In this document: positions 13,141 to 18,365 of the stretch, in pieces | Position numbering within the stretch: the stretch's first letter is position 1 | How the letters are laid out: every line of letters begins with the position of its first letter | NCBI GenBank assembly: GCA_026396205.1 | Contig: JAPLXF010000043.1 | Coordinates: 1 to 19,916 of the forward strand | Reading direction: 5' to 3' | Length of the DNA stretch: 19,916 nt | Origin: Candidatus Moraniibacteriota bacterium | Lineage (GTDB): Bacteria > Patescibacteriota > Minisyncoccia > Moranbacterales > UBA2206 | Made by a program: the position numbers and the translations under genes | The notes under the pieces: model-generated | What the model saw: only the letters and a program-made list of their open reading frames with translations | Database searches by the model: none | Told to the model about the DNA's origin: nothing

Positions 13141-13169
13141 ATATTAACAGTAAATTTTTATAATTGCAA
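13141..13169 (-). promoter_or_regulatory. tyrS promoter, predicted leaderless
   Basis: On the minus strand there is TTGCAA (13169-13164), a 17-nt spacer and TAATAT (13146-13141), then AAAAGTGCT and ATG. The predicted +1 is 0-3 nt from the start codon. The -35 box starts right after the U-tract of the upstream RNA's terminator. Confidence 0.6.
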
Positions 13170-13300
13170 TAAAAAATCCCTTGCACCCGTTAAGATGCAA
13201 GGGAACCAACCGCATCTACGGTTTAATACTTTTAAAAGTGGTAGTCCCGGGACTTATCTCCCAAGAATACCTTTTGTCAGGATTTTCAGATGCGGTTGGT
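13168..13300 (-). ncRNA. Rod-shaped small RNA gene, unassigned (possibly 6S-like)
   Basis: A complete unit of about 130 nt. The 5' end is predicted near 13300, followed at once by the 12-bp closing helix CCAACCGCATCT/AGATGCGGTTGG (13299-13288 with 13217-13206). Inside is a large internal loop, then AAAGGTA/TACC-a-CTTT, then the apical helix TCTTGGGA/TCCCGGGA with a GATAAG loop. The apical helix needs two G-U pairs that exist only in the minus-strand RNA, which supports this orientation. A terminator CCCTTGCA/TGCAAGGG plus U6 (13203-13171) closes it. It shows no SRP core and no T-box sequence. It could be a short 6S-like RNA, an sRNA or a tyrS attenuator. Confidence 0.65.
13171..13203 (-). terminator. 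Terminator of the rod-shaped RNA
   Basis: The 8-bp perfect stem CCCTTGCA/TGCAAGGG (13203-13196 with 13185-13178) is followed by ATTTTTT. Its 5' arm contains GCATCT, the same hexamer as the 5' strand of the RNA's closing helix, so an alternative pairing with AGATGC (13217-13212) would break the terminator. Confidence 0.9.
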
Positions 13301-13307
13301 CGATTTT

Positions 13308-13335
13308 ATTATAAGGAAAATACTTACTTTTGCAA
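13308..13335 (-). promoter_or_regulatory. Promoter of the rod-shaped RNA
   Basis: TTGCAA (13335-13330), a 16-nt spacer and a perfect TATAAT (13313-13308) are followed 7 nt later by the first nucleotides of the closing helix. Confidence 0.75.
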
Positions 13336-13400
13336 ATTTATCCCATACCAATTTCCAAATTCTTTAATGTAGTTGTTAATTAAGAATAATTGGTGTGGAA

Positions 13401-13457
13401 TAAAAAAAGCCCCGGGGAGCATATGCGAGGGTGAATTCGCAATTTTGCTCCTGGGGG
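13401..13457 (-). terminator. Terminator of the large structured RNA
   Basis: GCCCC/GGGGC and AGGAGCA/TGCTCC form a two-part stem with a small internal loop (13457-13445 with 13420-13408). A 24-nt loop contains a GCGA/TCGC helix, and seven U follow on the minus strand. Confidence 0.82.
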
Positions 13458-13757
13458 CGTGGGGGGGGGAACCTCCCATATTTAGATAAGGTGAAGCTGT
13501 ATTGAGAAAATATATTTCTCCGATCTGCTGGATCGACAGCTCCACCTTTTTTTCAAGTGCGGCAGGGCAGGGTTATTTTTTAAGGGTTTTCGACAGTCAG
13601 CCATCAAGGCCGAACGATAGACTATGGTTACAGCTTAATATTTGGACCATAGCCGTCGAAATGACTTTTTAATTTTCTAATAATAAATTTTTTTCCTGGT
13701 GCCGTTTATTTTTTAATGTGCCCTGCCGCACGTTGGCCGAAACCGGCCGGTGATCGA
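13401..13757 (-). ncRNA. Large structured RNA gene (~355 nt), unassigned
   Basis: Domain 1 is closed by the perfect 13-bp helix GTGCGGCAGGGCA/TGCCCTGCCGCAC (minus 5' strand 13730-13718, 3' strand 13568-13556). It encloses TTTCGAC/GTCGAAA and a CTATGGT/ACCATAG hairpin, with the sequence TTAAAAAATAA on both sides of the inner core. Domain 2 is closed by 11 bp, GGTGGAGCTGT/ACAGCTTCACC (13545-13535 with 13499-13489), whose G-U pair is an A-C mismatch on the other strand; it holds hairpins CGATC/GATCG and GAGAAA/TTTCTC in a three-way junction. A C9 tract and a GC-rich terminator follow. I find no tmRNA, SRP, 6S or RNase P signature. Confidence 0.65.
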
Positions 13758-13764
13758 TTGCCTA

Positions 13765-13793
13765 TAACCTAGCATATTGCCGGTTTTTTGTCA
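13765..13793 (-). promoter_or_regulatory. Promoter of the large structured RNA
   Basis: A consensus TTGACA (13793-13788), a 17-nt spacer and an extended -10 TGC-TAGGTT (13773-13765) are followed by a GC-containing stretch before the RNA. The -10 itself is weak (3 of 6), so the exact start is uncertain. Confidence 0.5.
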
Positions 13794-13836
13794 AGCGGAA
13801 TTTAGCAATAATTTAACTTTTTGCCTTATTTAAGCC

Positions 13837-13872
13837 AAAAAAATCCCCATATAGACACTGCTATATGGGGAT
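13837..13872 (-). terminator. Terminator after the 90-aa gene
   Basis: The perfect 12-bp stem ATCCCCATATAG/CTATATGGGGAT (13843-13854 with 13861-13872) has a 6-nt loop and is followed by a U7 run on the minus strand. Confidence 0.95.
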
Positions 13873-13911
13873 GGTTTACGCCTGTTCATGGATCAGGGAA
13901 CATTAGCAACT

Positions 13912-14184
13912 CTATGAGCGCAAAATCCCTTTTTGGTTGAAAATCCTCTCATCCATCCGGCGGAAAAACCCGATTATTCTTTGCCTCACAGATACGCTTT
14001 CTTCTTCTCGTCTCCTTATCTTTTTTTGCCCAGTATAATCCGGCAGTATGCCAGGGGCTGGGCAGAATTTTCCAATACCATGGACAGTTCCGCACCTGGA
14101 ATGAAATATCCGTATCGGTCCTCCAGCAATCTTTGCTGCACTCTTTACTGCGGTTTTGATAATACTGCTTGTGAAAATAACCAC
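13912..14184 (-). CDS. Small basic protein, 90 aa, GTG start, unknown
   Basis: A consensus SD, AAGGAGGTG (14199-14191), lies 6 nt before a GTG at 14184, and a 12-bp terminator lies 39 bp past the stop. This supports a translated gene despite the lack of homology I can recognise. From GTG the protein reads MVIFTSSIIKTAVKSAAKIA, then GGPIRIFHSRCGTVHGIGKF. It ends with a strongly basic, possibly amphipathic stretch (QKKIRRREEESVSVRQRII, then GFFRRMDERIF). Two other frames are also open here, so coding potential alone does not decide; the SD spacing does. It lies 56 bp after the 84-aa gene. Confidence 0.55.
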   Translation of the reverse strand: MVIFTSSIIKTAVKSAAKIAGGPIRIFHSRCGTVHGIGKFCPAPGILPDYTGQKKIRRREEESVSVRQRIIGFFRRMDERIFNQKGILRS

Positions 14185-14240
14185 AAAAACCACCTCCTTC
14201 CAAGGGTTTTTTAAAAAAATGTTAAAGAAACACGGTTTTT

Positions 14241-14495
14241 TTATTCATAAATTCCAAGCCTTTCTTTGGCTTTTCTAATTTGGCTTTTGGACGCCATTCC
14301 GCTCCGTTCCATTTCATCAAAAGATTTAAGAAGTTTTTTGCGGTTCTTGGGATCAAAAGCGTCTTGCATTACTTTTTCCCGTTTTTCCGGGCTCATCTTT
14401 TCAAATCTTTTCAGCGCCATGCTCTGCAAAAAACCCATTTTCGGTTCGCCATCTTTATCATCCTGTTTATTATTTTTTTTAAACGGATTCCACAT
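14241..14495 (-). CDS. Small charged alpha-helical protein, 84 aa, unknown
   Basis: The protein is hydrophilic. It begins MWNPFKKNNKQDDKDGEPKM, followed by helices rich in Lys, Glu and Arg (LKRFEKMSPEKREKVMQDAF, then KNRKKLLKSFDEMERSGM) and ends KAKERLGIYE. There is no Cys, membrane segment or signal peptide. The biased, protein-like composition and the natural ATG support a real gene, but no SD is visible. It is divergent from the tRNA-Leu unit and may be co-transcribed with the 90-aa gene downstream. The family is not recognised. Confidence 0.75.
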   Translation of the reverse strand: MWNPFKKNNKQDDKDGEPKMGFLQSMALKRFEKMSPEKREKVMQDAFDPKNRKKLLKSFDEMERSGMASKSQIRKAKERLGIYE

Positions 14496-14550
14496 AGTTT
14501 AGGCTTTAGGAATTAGCTTTTTAGCTTGTAGACATATTTCAACTTATTAC

Positions 14551-14579
14551 TTGTAGCTTTTTAGCTTTTTAGTTATTAT
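14551..14579 (+). promoter_or_regulatory. Promoter of the tRNA-Leu unit
   Basis: TTGTAG, a 17-nt spacer and TATTAT lie in AT-rich repeats of AGCTTTTT. The predicted start near 14586 is just before the broken tRNA, so the broken and intact tRNAs would be on one transcript. The remainder of 14496-14588 holds only this low-complexity sequence. Confidence 0.5.
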
Positions 14580-14588
14580 AAATTATAC

Positions 14589-14660
14589 GGGGATATGGCG
14601 AAACCCCGGCACCAAAGCAGGGCTTGGTGCGGGGCAGGTTGGCAGACACATATGATTTAA
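14589..14660 (+). pseudogene. Broken tRNA-Leu(UAA) 5' half with a hairpin in the D-loop
   Basis: GGGGATATGGCGAAA (14589-14603) and TTGGCAGACACATATGATTT (14639-14658) match the 5' half of a tRNA-Leu through the anticodon loop, with TAA in the anticodon position. The two parts align closely with the intact tRNA-Leu 80 bp downstream. Between them, in the D-loop, are about 35 extra bases that form a GC-rich hairpin. The 3' half (anticodon 3' strand, variable arm, T-arm, acceptor) is missing. It is a different isoacceptor from its neighbour, so it is not a simple tandem duplicate. Confidence 0.65.
14604..14634 (+). repeat. GC-rich palindrome inserted in the tRNA relic
   Basis: CCCCGGCACCAA (14604-14615) pairs with TTGGTGCGGGG (14624-14634) with one bulged G and an 8-nt loop. 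It is much more GC-rich than its surroundings. Confidence 0.8.
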
Positions 14661-14667
14661 AAAACTT

Positions 14668-14751
14668 GGGGATGTGGTGAAACTGGCAGACACGCATGGT
14701 TCAGGGCCATGTGATAGCAATATCGTGAGAGTTCAAATCTCTCCATCCCCA
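14668..14751 (+). tRNA. tRNA-Leu (anticodon CAG)
   Basis: This 84-nt class II tRNA has acceptor GGGGATG/CATCCCC, a D-arm with TGGTGAAACTGGCAGACAC, anticodon stem CATGG/CCATG with loop TTCAGGG (anticodon CAG), long variable arm GATA-gcaa-TATC and T-arm GAGAG-TTCAAAT-CTCTC. The discriminator is A; CCA is not encoded. It reads CUG codons. Its 3' end is 14 bp from the stop of secF, which is convergent. Confidence 0.96.
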
Positions 14752-14765
14752 CTAATAAAGCCATT

Positions 14766-15671
14766 TTAGGCTTTTTTATTTTGCAGTTGTAAATTATAAC
14801 TGGTAACCAAAAGCGCGGAGGCGATGAAAATTGAGGAATAGGTTCCGAAAAATACGCCGATGATAAGCGCCAGAGAAAAATCTTTGATGGTTTCGCCGCC
14901 GAAAAAATGAATCGCCAGAAGAGTAATAAAAACCGTGAGCGAAGTATTAATGGAACGCACCAGGGTTTCATTAAGCGACCGGTTGACGATCTCCGGAAAT
15001 TTTTCTTTGGCCGAACTTTTCAGCAGATTTTCGCGTGTCCGGTCATAAACCACAATCGTGTCATGGACGGAAAATCCCAAAATCGTAAGCAGCGCCGCGA
15101 TAAAAGGAATGCCGACTTCAACGCCATAAAAATGTCCCAGGATGGAAAATACGCCGACTGTAATCAAAACATCATGGACCAGAGCGATAACCGCCCCAGC
15201 GCCATATTTCCAGGAAGCCACCGGCCGGGAAACTTTGCGGAACGCCCATGCAATGTAGGCCATAATTCCGGCGGACGCCCAAAAAATTGCCAACAGCGAT
15301 TTGCTTTTTAGTTCTTGGGAAACGGAAGCATTGATATAATCCACCCGGGTTTGAGAAGCCTCCGGATATTTGTTGTTGATTTTTTCCAAAACCTGCTGGT
15401 TCACCTTGTCATCCTCGGAAGCATAGCGGAACATTAATGAATCTCCGCTTTTAGGCTGGATAATCAGGCTCTTAAGATCTAGATCTTTTAAAATTGCTTC
15501 TATTTCTTGATTGGCTGGCAGGGTTTTTTCAAATTTCACTTCCATCAAAGTTCCGCCGGTAAAATCGATGCCCAATTTAAGCCCCCAGACAAACAAACTT
15601 ACAATGCTTAGAACCGTCAGGGTTATGGAAAAAATATAGGCATATTTTATTTTACTAATTATGTTATACAT
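14766..15671 (-). CDS. secF: Protein translocase subunit SecF
   Basis: SecF works with SecD in the membrane, using the proton-motive force to help complete export through SecYEG. The 301-residue protein has TM1 (about 11-31), the LKLGIDFTGGTLMEV block (31-45), a short extracytoplasmic domain and five C-terminal TM helices, with AALLTILGFSVHDTIVVYDRT as the D4-type motif. Length is normal. It follows secD on the same strand after 139 bp of AT repeats and a palindrome. No SD is present; TATATATATG at the start is ambiguous. Confidence 0.96.
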   Translation of the reverse strand: MYNIISKIKYAYIFSITLTVLSIVSLFVWGLKLGIDFTGGTLMEVKFEKTLPANQEIEAILKDLDLKSLIIQPKSGDSLMFRYASEDDKVNQQVLEKINNKYPEASQTRVDYINASVSQELKSKSLLAIFWASAGIMAYIAWAFRKVSRPVASWKYGAGAVIALVHDVLITVGVFSILGHFYGVEVGIPFIAALLTILGFSVHDTIVVYDRTRENLLKSSAKEKFPEIVNRSLNETLVRSINTSLTVFITLLAIHFFGGETIKDFSLALIIGVFFGTYSSIFIASALLVTSYNLQLQNKKA

Positions 15672-15810
15672 ATATATTTAAAAGTTCTAATTTTTAATTT
15701 CTAATTTTTAATCAATAACTAATGTCTAATGTTTTAATTTTTTAAAATTAGGCATTTTTAAATTGGGATTTGATTACCTGCCTGCCGGTAGGCAGGGAAA
15801 TTCTTAATTA
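15672..15810. repeat. secD-secF intergenic AT repeats with GC palindrome
   Basis: AT-rich filler (TTTCTAATTTTTAA-type units) fills most of the gap. The palindrome CCTGCCTGCCGGTAGGCAGG (15777-15796; 7-bp stem, 6-nt loop) stands out by composition and lies 15 bp past the secD stop. It has no U-tract on the minus strand, so it is not a standard terminator. Confidence 0.8.
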
Positions 15811-17559
15811 TTAATTCTTAATTTTATCCTTGTTTACGCCTATCAGCCATAATTTATCTTCTATCCACTCCCCCATCACAAAACGGAGAAATGTCCGGGT
15901 AATAGTAACAGCCGTAAACATGGAAAGCAAAACTCCGATGATGAGCGTGATGGCAAATCCTTTCACAAAACCGGTGCCCATTTCCATCAGAATCACGGCG
16001 GTGATAATCGAAGATACATTGCCATCACGAATTGATGTCCAAGCGCGCTTAAAGCCTTCTTCTAAAGCGTTCATAATTCCCCGTCCTCGACGGACTTCTT
16101 CCTTGGTTCTCTCAAAAATTAAAATATTGGCGTCCACCGCCATACCGATAGACAAAATGAAGCCGGCAATGCCGGGCAATGTTAATGTCATCGACCAAGG
16201 CGTCAGCGTGGAAATTTTAAACAGAGAAATCATCAGCCCGGTGTAAATAAGCAGGGACGCTGAAGCAATCAGCCCCAAAAAGCGGTAATAAACCAGCATA
16301 AAGATTACCACCAGAATCAGCCCGATAATTCCCGCTTTCAGGCTTTTTTGCAGAGAAATTTCTCCCAGCGAAGCTTCCACACTGCTTTGGGAAACCAGCG
16401 AGATTGGAACCGGCAGGGCGCCTTCCCGCAAGCGAGACGCCAATTGTTTGGCCGAATCAATCGTAAAATTTCCATTAATTATGGCTTCCCCACTGTCAAT
16501 TTCCGTCTGGACTACCGGCGCGCTTAAAATCTTTCCGTCCAGATAGATAGCCAAAGTTTTGCCGACATTCCTTTTGGTTATTTCGCCAAACAGTTTTTTG
16601 CCTTCGTCGTCAAATTGTAAAAATACCACCGGCTCGGAAAGCCCCTGCCCGCCGGAATAATCCCCTTGCGCGTTTTTCAAATTTTTGCCGGTCAGCCCGG
16701 TGGAAATATAATTTTTTTCCAACTCCTCCGGTTGGGTTTGTTTGGAAATTAAAATATGCGCCGCGTGGACTTCCAAAGTGCTTGCCCCATTATCGCCATC
16801 AGGCGATTTTACGGGGTCGCTTTCGCCCCTTGATTCTATTTTTTTAATGATGTGCCAGCCGAAAGTAGTTTCCACCAGCTGCGGATAAATTTCCCCGTCT
16901 TTTAAGCTTGGATCAAAAATAACCTTGTCGAACTCGGGAACAAACATGCCCTTTTTGGCAAAATCCAAATCGCCGCCGTTGTCCTTGCTGCCCGGGTCCT
17001 CGCTGTTATCTTTGGCTAACTGGCTAAAATCTTCTCCTCCGCCAGCTGGCGGATTAAGAGCCCTTTTCAAAATATCTTCCGCCTTGTCTTTAGCTTCCGC
17101 GTTCATTTTATCTAAAACTTCCTGCGGAATTTTTTTAGATTCATCTGCTGGCCCCTCTTCCTTGAATTCCAAAAACGGAGTTTCCTTAATCATCTCCTTG
17201 GCTTTGCTAATATCTTTCACTCCGGCCAGTTCTACAATTAAACGGCGATTTAAACCGGTGCGCGTCGTGTAAATGACCGGCTCGGCTACGCCAAAAGCGT
17301 TAACTCTCCGTTCAATAACATCCTGAATAGCCTGCATGGCATCGCCCACTTTGGCTGCATCAATATTGCTCAAATCCGCTTGATATTCCAAATGAATGCC
17401 GCCTTGCAAATCCAAACCCAGATTAAAGCGGGCTTTATTAAGAAAATTATAAAGCGGCGGCACTTTGGAAACTGCTTTGGGATAAGCAACCAAGCCGGCT
17501 AAAACCGCCAGTAAAATTACTGCTCCAAAGTGCATTCCAATTTTTTGGTGGAAGGTCAT
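15811..17559 (-). CDS. secD: Protein translocase subunit SecD with internal parvulin-like domain
   Basis: SecD forms the SecDF motor with SecF. The 582-residue protein has TM1 (about 10-27), FNLGLDLQGGIHLEY (45-59), the extracytoplasmic P1 region, and TM helices from about 408 on with LPGIAGFILSIGMAVDANIL and IFERTKEE (461-488) as the D4 motif. Within P1, residues about 145-245 match a PpiC/parvulin prolyl isomerase (DFSQLAKDNSEDPGSKDNGG, KKGMFVPEFDKVIF, FGWHIIKKI). The strand that usually opens a parvulin domain, here VHAAHILIS, lies after it at 264-272, which suggests circular permutation. The domain would sit outside the membrane, where SecDF handles emerging proteins. A 16-bp palindrome codes its NPPAGG loop. 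Confidence 0.96.
   Translation of the reverse strand: MTFHQKIGMHFGAVILLAVLAGLVAYPKAVSKVPPLYNFLNKARFNLGLDLQGGIHLEYQADLSNIDAAKVGDAMQAIQDVIERRVNAFGVAEPVIYTTRTGLNRRLIVELAGVKDISKAKEMIKETPFLEFKEEGPADESKKIPQEVLDKMNAEAKDKAEDILKRALNPPAGGGEDFSQLAKDNSEDPGSKDNGGDLDFAKKGMFVPEFDKVIFDPSLKDGEIYPQLVETTFGWHIIKKIESRGESDPVKSPDGDNGASTLEVHAAHILISKQTQPEELEKNYISTGLTGKNLKNAQGDYSGGQGLSEPVVFLQFDDEGKKLFGEITKRNVGKTLAIYLDGKILSAPVVQTEIDSGEAIINGNFTIDSAKQLASRLREGALPVPISLVSQSSVEASLGEISLQKSLKAGIIGLILVVIFMLVYYRFLGLIASASLLIYTGLMISLFKISTLTPWSMTLTLPGIAGFILSIGMAVDANILIFERTKEEVRRGRGIMNALEEGFKRAWTSIRDGNVSSIITAVILMEMGTGFVKGFAITLIIGVLLSMFTAVTITRTFLRFVMGEWIEDKLWLIGVNKDKIKN
17038..17053. repeat. 16-bp perfect palindrome inside secD coding sequence
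   Basis: TCCGCCAGCTGGCGGA is a perfect palindrome coding for part of NPPAGGG in the loop between the first helix of the parvulin-like domain and DFSQLAK. Typical parvulins have a shorter loop here, so it may be an in-frame insertion. Confidence 0.7.
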
Positions 17560-17581
17560 ACTTTATAAGTTAGCGCAATGA

Positions 17582-18091
17582 TTAGCTTTTGACAATGTCA
17601 ATTTCATGATCAAGAATTTTATTTCCGTCTGGATCAAACTTAAACTTTCCTTTAAATTTTTTATTTTCCAAAAATAACGGCAGCCAGAATTTATCATCCG
17701 GCCACATTGAGTCATAAGGGATTTTGTCAAAAGTAAACCATTGGGGTTTCATTTCTTCGGTTTCTACCGGCTCACTGGTATACTTCAAAATTTTAAAAAT
17801 ATGCACTTCCAGAATTTCTGCCCGCCTCGCGTCGACGAGCGGTCGTTTCCGCGAGTCGAGGCGGGGGTTGCCCGCAAACTCAAAATCAACAATCCCCATC
17901 TCTTCCATTTTCTCTATAATAATGCCGCATTCTTCCTGTGTTTCTCTTTTAGTCGCTTCTTCTATGCTTTCCCCGTCATGCAGTTTTCCGCCAAAACCAT
18001 TCCACCGGCCCGCCCCAAAACCGCGTTTTTTCATACCTAAAAGAATTTGGTTATTTTTAGTTGTCGTGCAAAGCGTTAAAACTTTTTTCAT
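17582..18091 (-). CDS. MTH1-like Nudix hydrolase with inserted palindrome peptide
   Basis: Probable oxidised-purine dNTP pyrophosphatase. The protein (169 aa) has a complete Nudix box G-x5-E-x7-RE-x2-EE-x-G within GGKLHDGESIEEATKRETQE and ECGI. It shares long stretches with animal MTH1/NUDT1: LLGMKKRGFGAGRWNGFGGK, EMKPQWF, MWPDDKFWLPL and FKGKFKFD. These include the Asn of WNGF and the two Asp of WPDD that bind the base in MTH1. Between FEFAGNP and EILEVHIF are about 15 extra residues (RLDSRKRPLVDARRA) coded by a 45-bp GC-rich palindrome. Start at ATG 18091 with a modest AGGA SD. The stop is 22 bp before secD. Confidence 0.92.
   Translation of the reverse strand: MKKVLTLCTTTKNNQILLGMKKRGFGAGRWNGFGGKLHDGESIEEATKRETQEECGIIIEKMEEMGIVDFEFAGNPRLDSRKRPLVDARRAEILEVHIFKILKYTSEPVETEEMKPQWFTFDKIPYDSMWPDDKFWLPLFLENKKFKGKFKFDPDGNKILDHEIDIVKS
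17821..17865. repeat. 45-bp GC-rich palindromic element inserted in frame in the Nudix gene
   Basis: CCCGCCTCG (17821-17829) and CGAGGCGGG (17857-17865) are perfect 9-bp inverted ends, with a CTCGCG/CGCGAG alternative pair and a CGAC/GTCG inner pair. Its 45 bp equal 15 codons, so the frame is kept. GC content is far above that of the gene around it. Confidence 0.85.
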
Positions 18092-18136
18092 TTATTATTC
18101 CTACTACCATATAAGGTTATAAGGTAGTGTATAAAA

Positions 18137-18346
18137 TTATTCACCGATATACTCAAATCTTGGAATTTTCTTTCCATCAACTTCAACTTCTTCAAAAAAC
18201 ATTTTTACTGGCCGGACCCATAATTCATTTTCACCGTAAAGCGCGCGGTAGACTACTAAATCTTCAAGTGTTTCACTGTGCTTGGCGATGCCAATCACTT
18301 CATATTTATTGCCTTTATAATGTCTATACTTTCCTAATTTAAGCAT
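18137..18346 (-). CDS. DUF1653-family protein
   Basis: From ATG 18346 the protein has 69 residues and shows the DUF1653 pattern: LKLGKYRHYKGNKYEVIGIA, KHSETLEDLVVYRALYGENE, LWVRPVKMFFE and the closing PRFEYIG. The family is a small beta-rich fold of unknown function, often a stand-alone protein of 65-80 residues. A longer form starting at TTG 18379 would overlap the upstream hydrolase gene by 14 bp and add 11 residues; the ATG is preferred by family length. Neither has a clear SD. It is probably co-transcribed with the hydrolase gene. Confidence 0.88.
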   Translation of the reverse strand: MLKLGKYRHYKGNKYEVIGIAKHSETLEDLVVYRALYGENELWVRPVKMFFEEVEVDGKKIPRFEYIGE

Positions 18347-18365
18347 ATTATCTGCCGCAAACTTC

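Noticed and set aside
13168..13300. Tyr T-box riboswitch for tyrS
   Set aside because: No T-box sequence (TGGNACCGCG-like) is present, and tyrS has its own promoter after the terminator. Simple attenuation remains possible.
13324..13545. 73-codon ORF on the minus strand
   Set aside because: It runs across the terminator of the large RNA, the gap and the promoter of the rod RNA, has no SD and looks non-protein-like.
13401..13757. tmRNA
   Set aside because: TTTCGAC resembles the tmRNA 5' motif, but no acceptor stem, T-arm or tag ORF can be assembled. A diverged tmRNA is not fully excluded without a covariance search.
13401..13757. SRP RNA
   Set aside because: A TGTAAC stretch resembles the Alu-domain motif, but the conserved GGAAG tetraloop helix and AGCAG block are absent in both RNA genes.
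13949..14203. 84-codon minus ORF starting at TTG 14203
   Set aside because: Its start lies within the SD that serves the GTG frame at 14184, and its composition (many Trp, Cys, Arg) is atypical.
13933..14214. 93-codon plus-strand ORF opposite the 90-aa gene
   Set aside because: It has no SD or terminator in that direction and is complementary to the better supported minus-strand frame.
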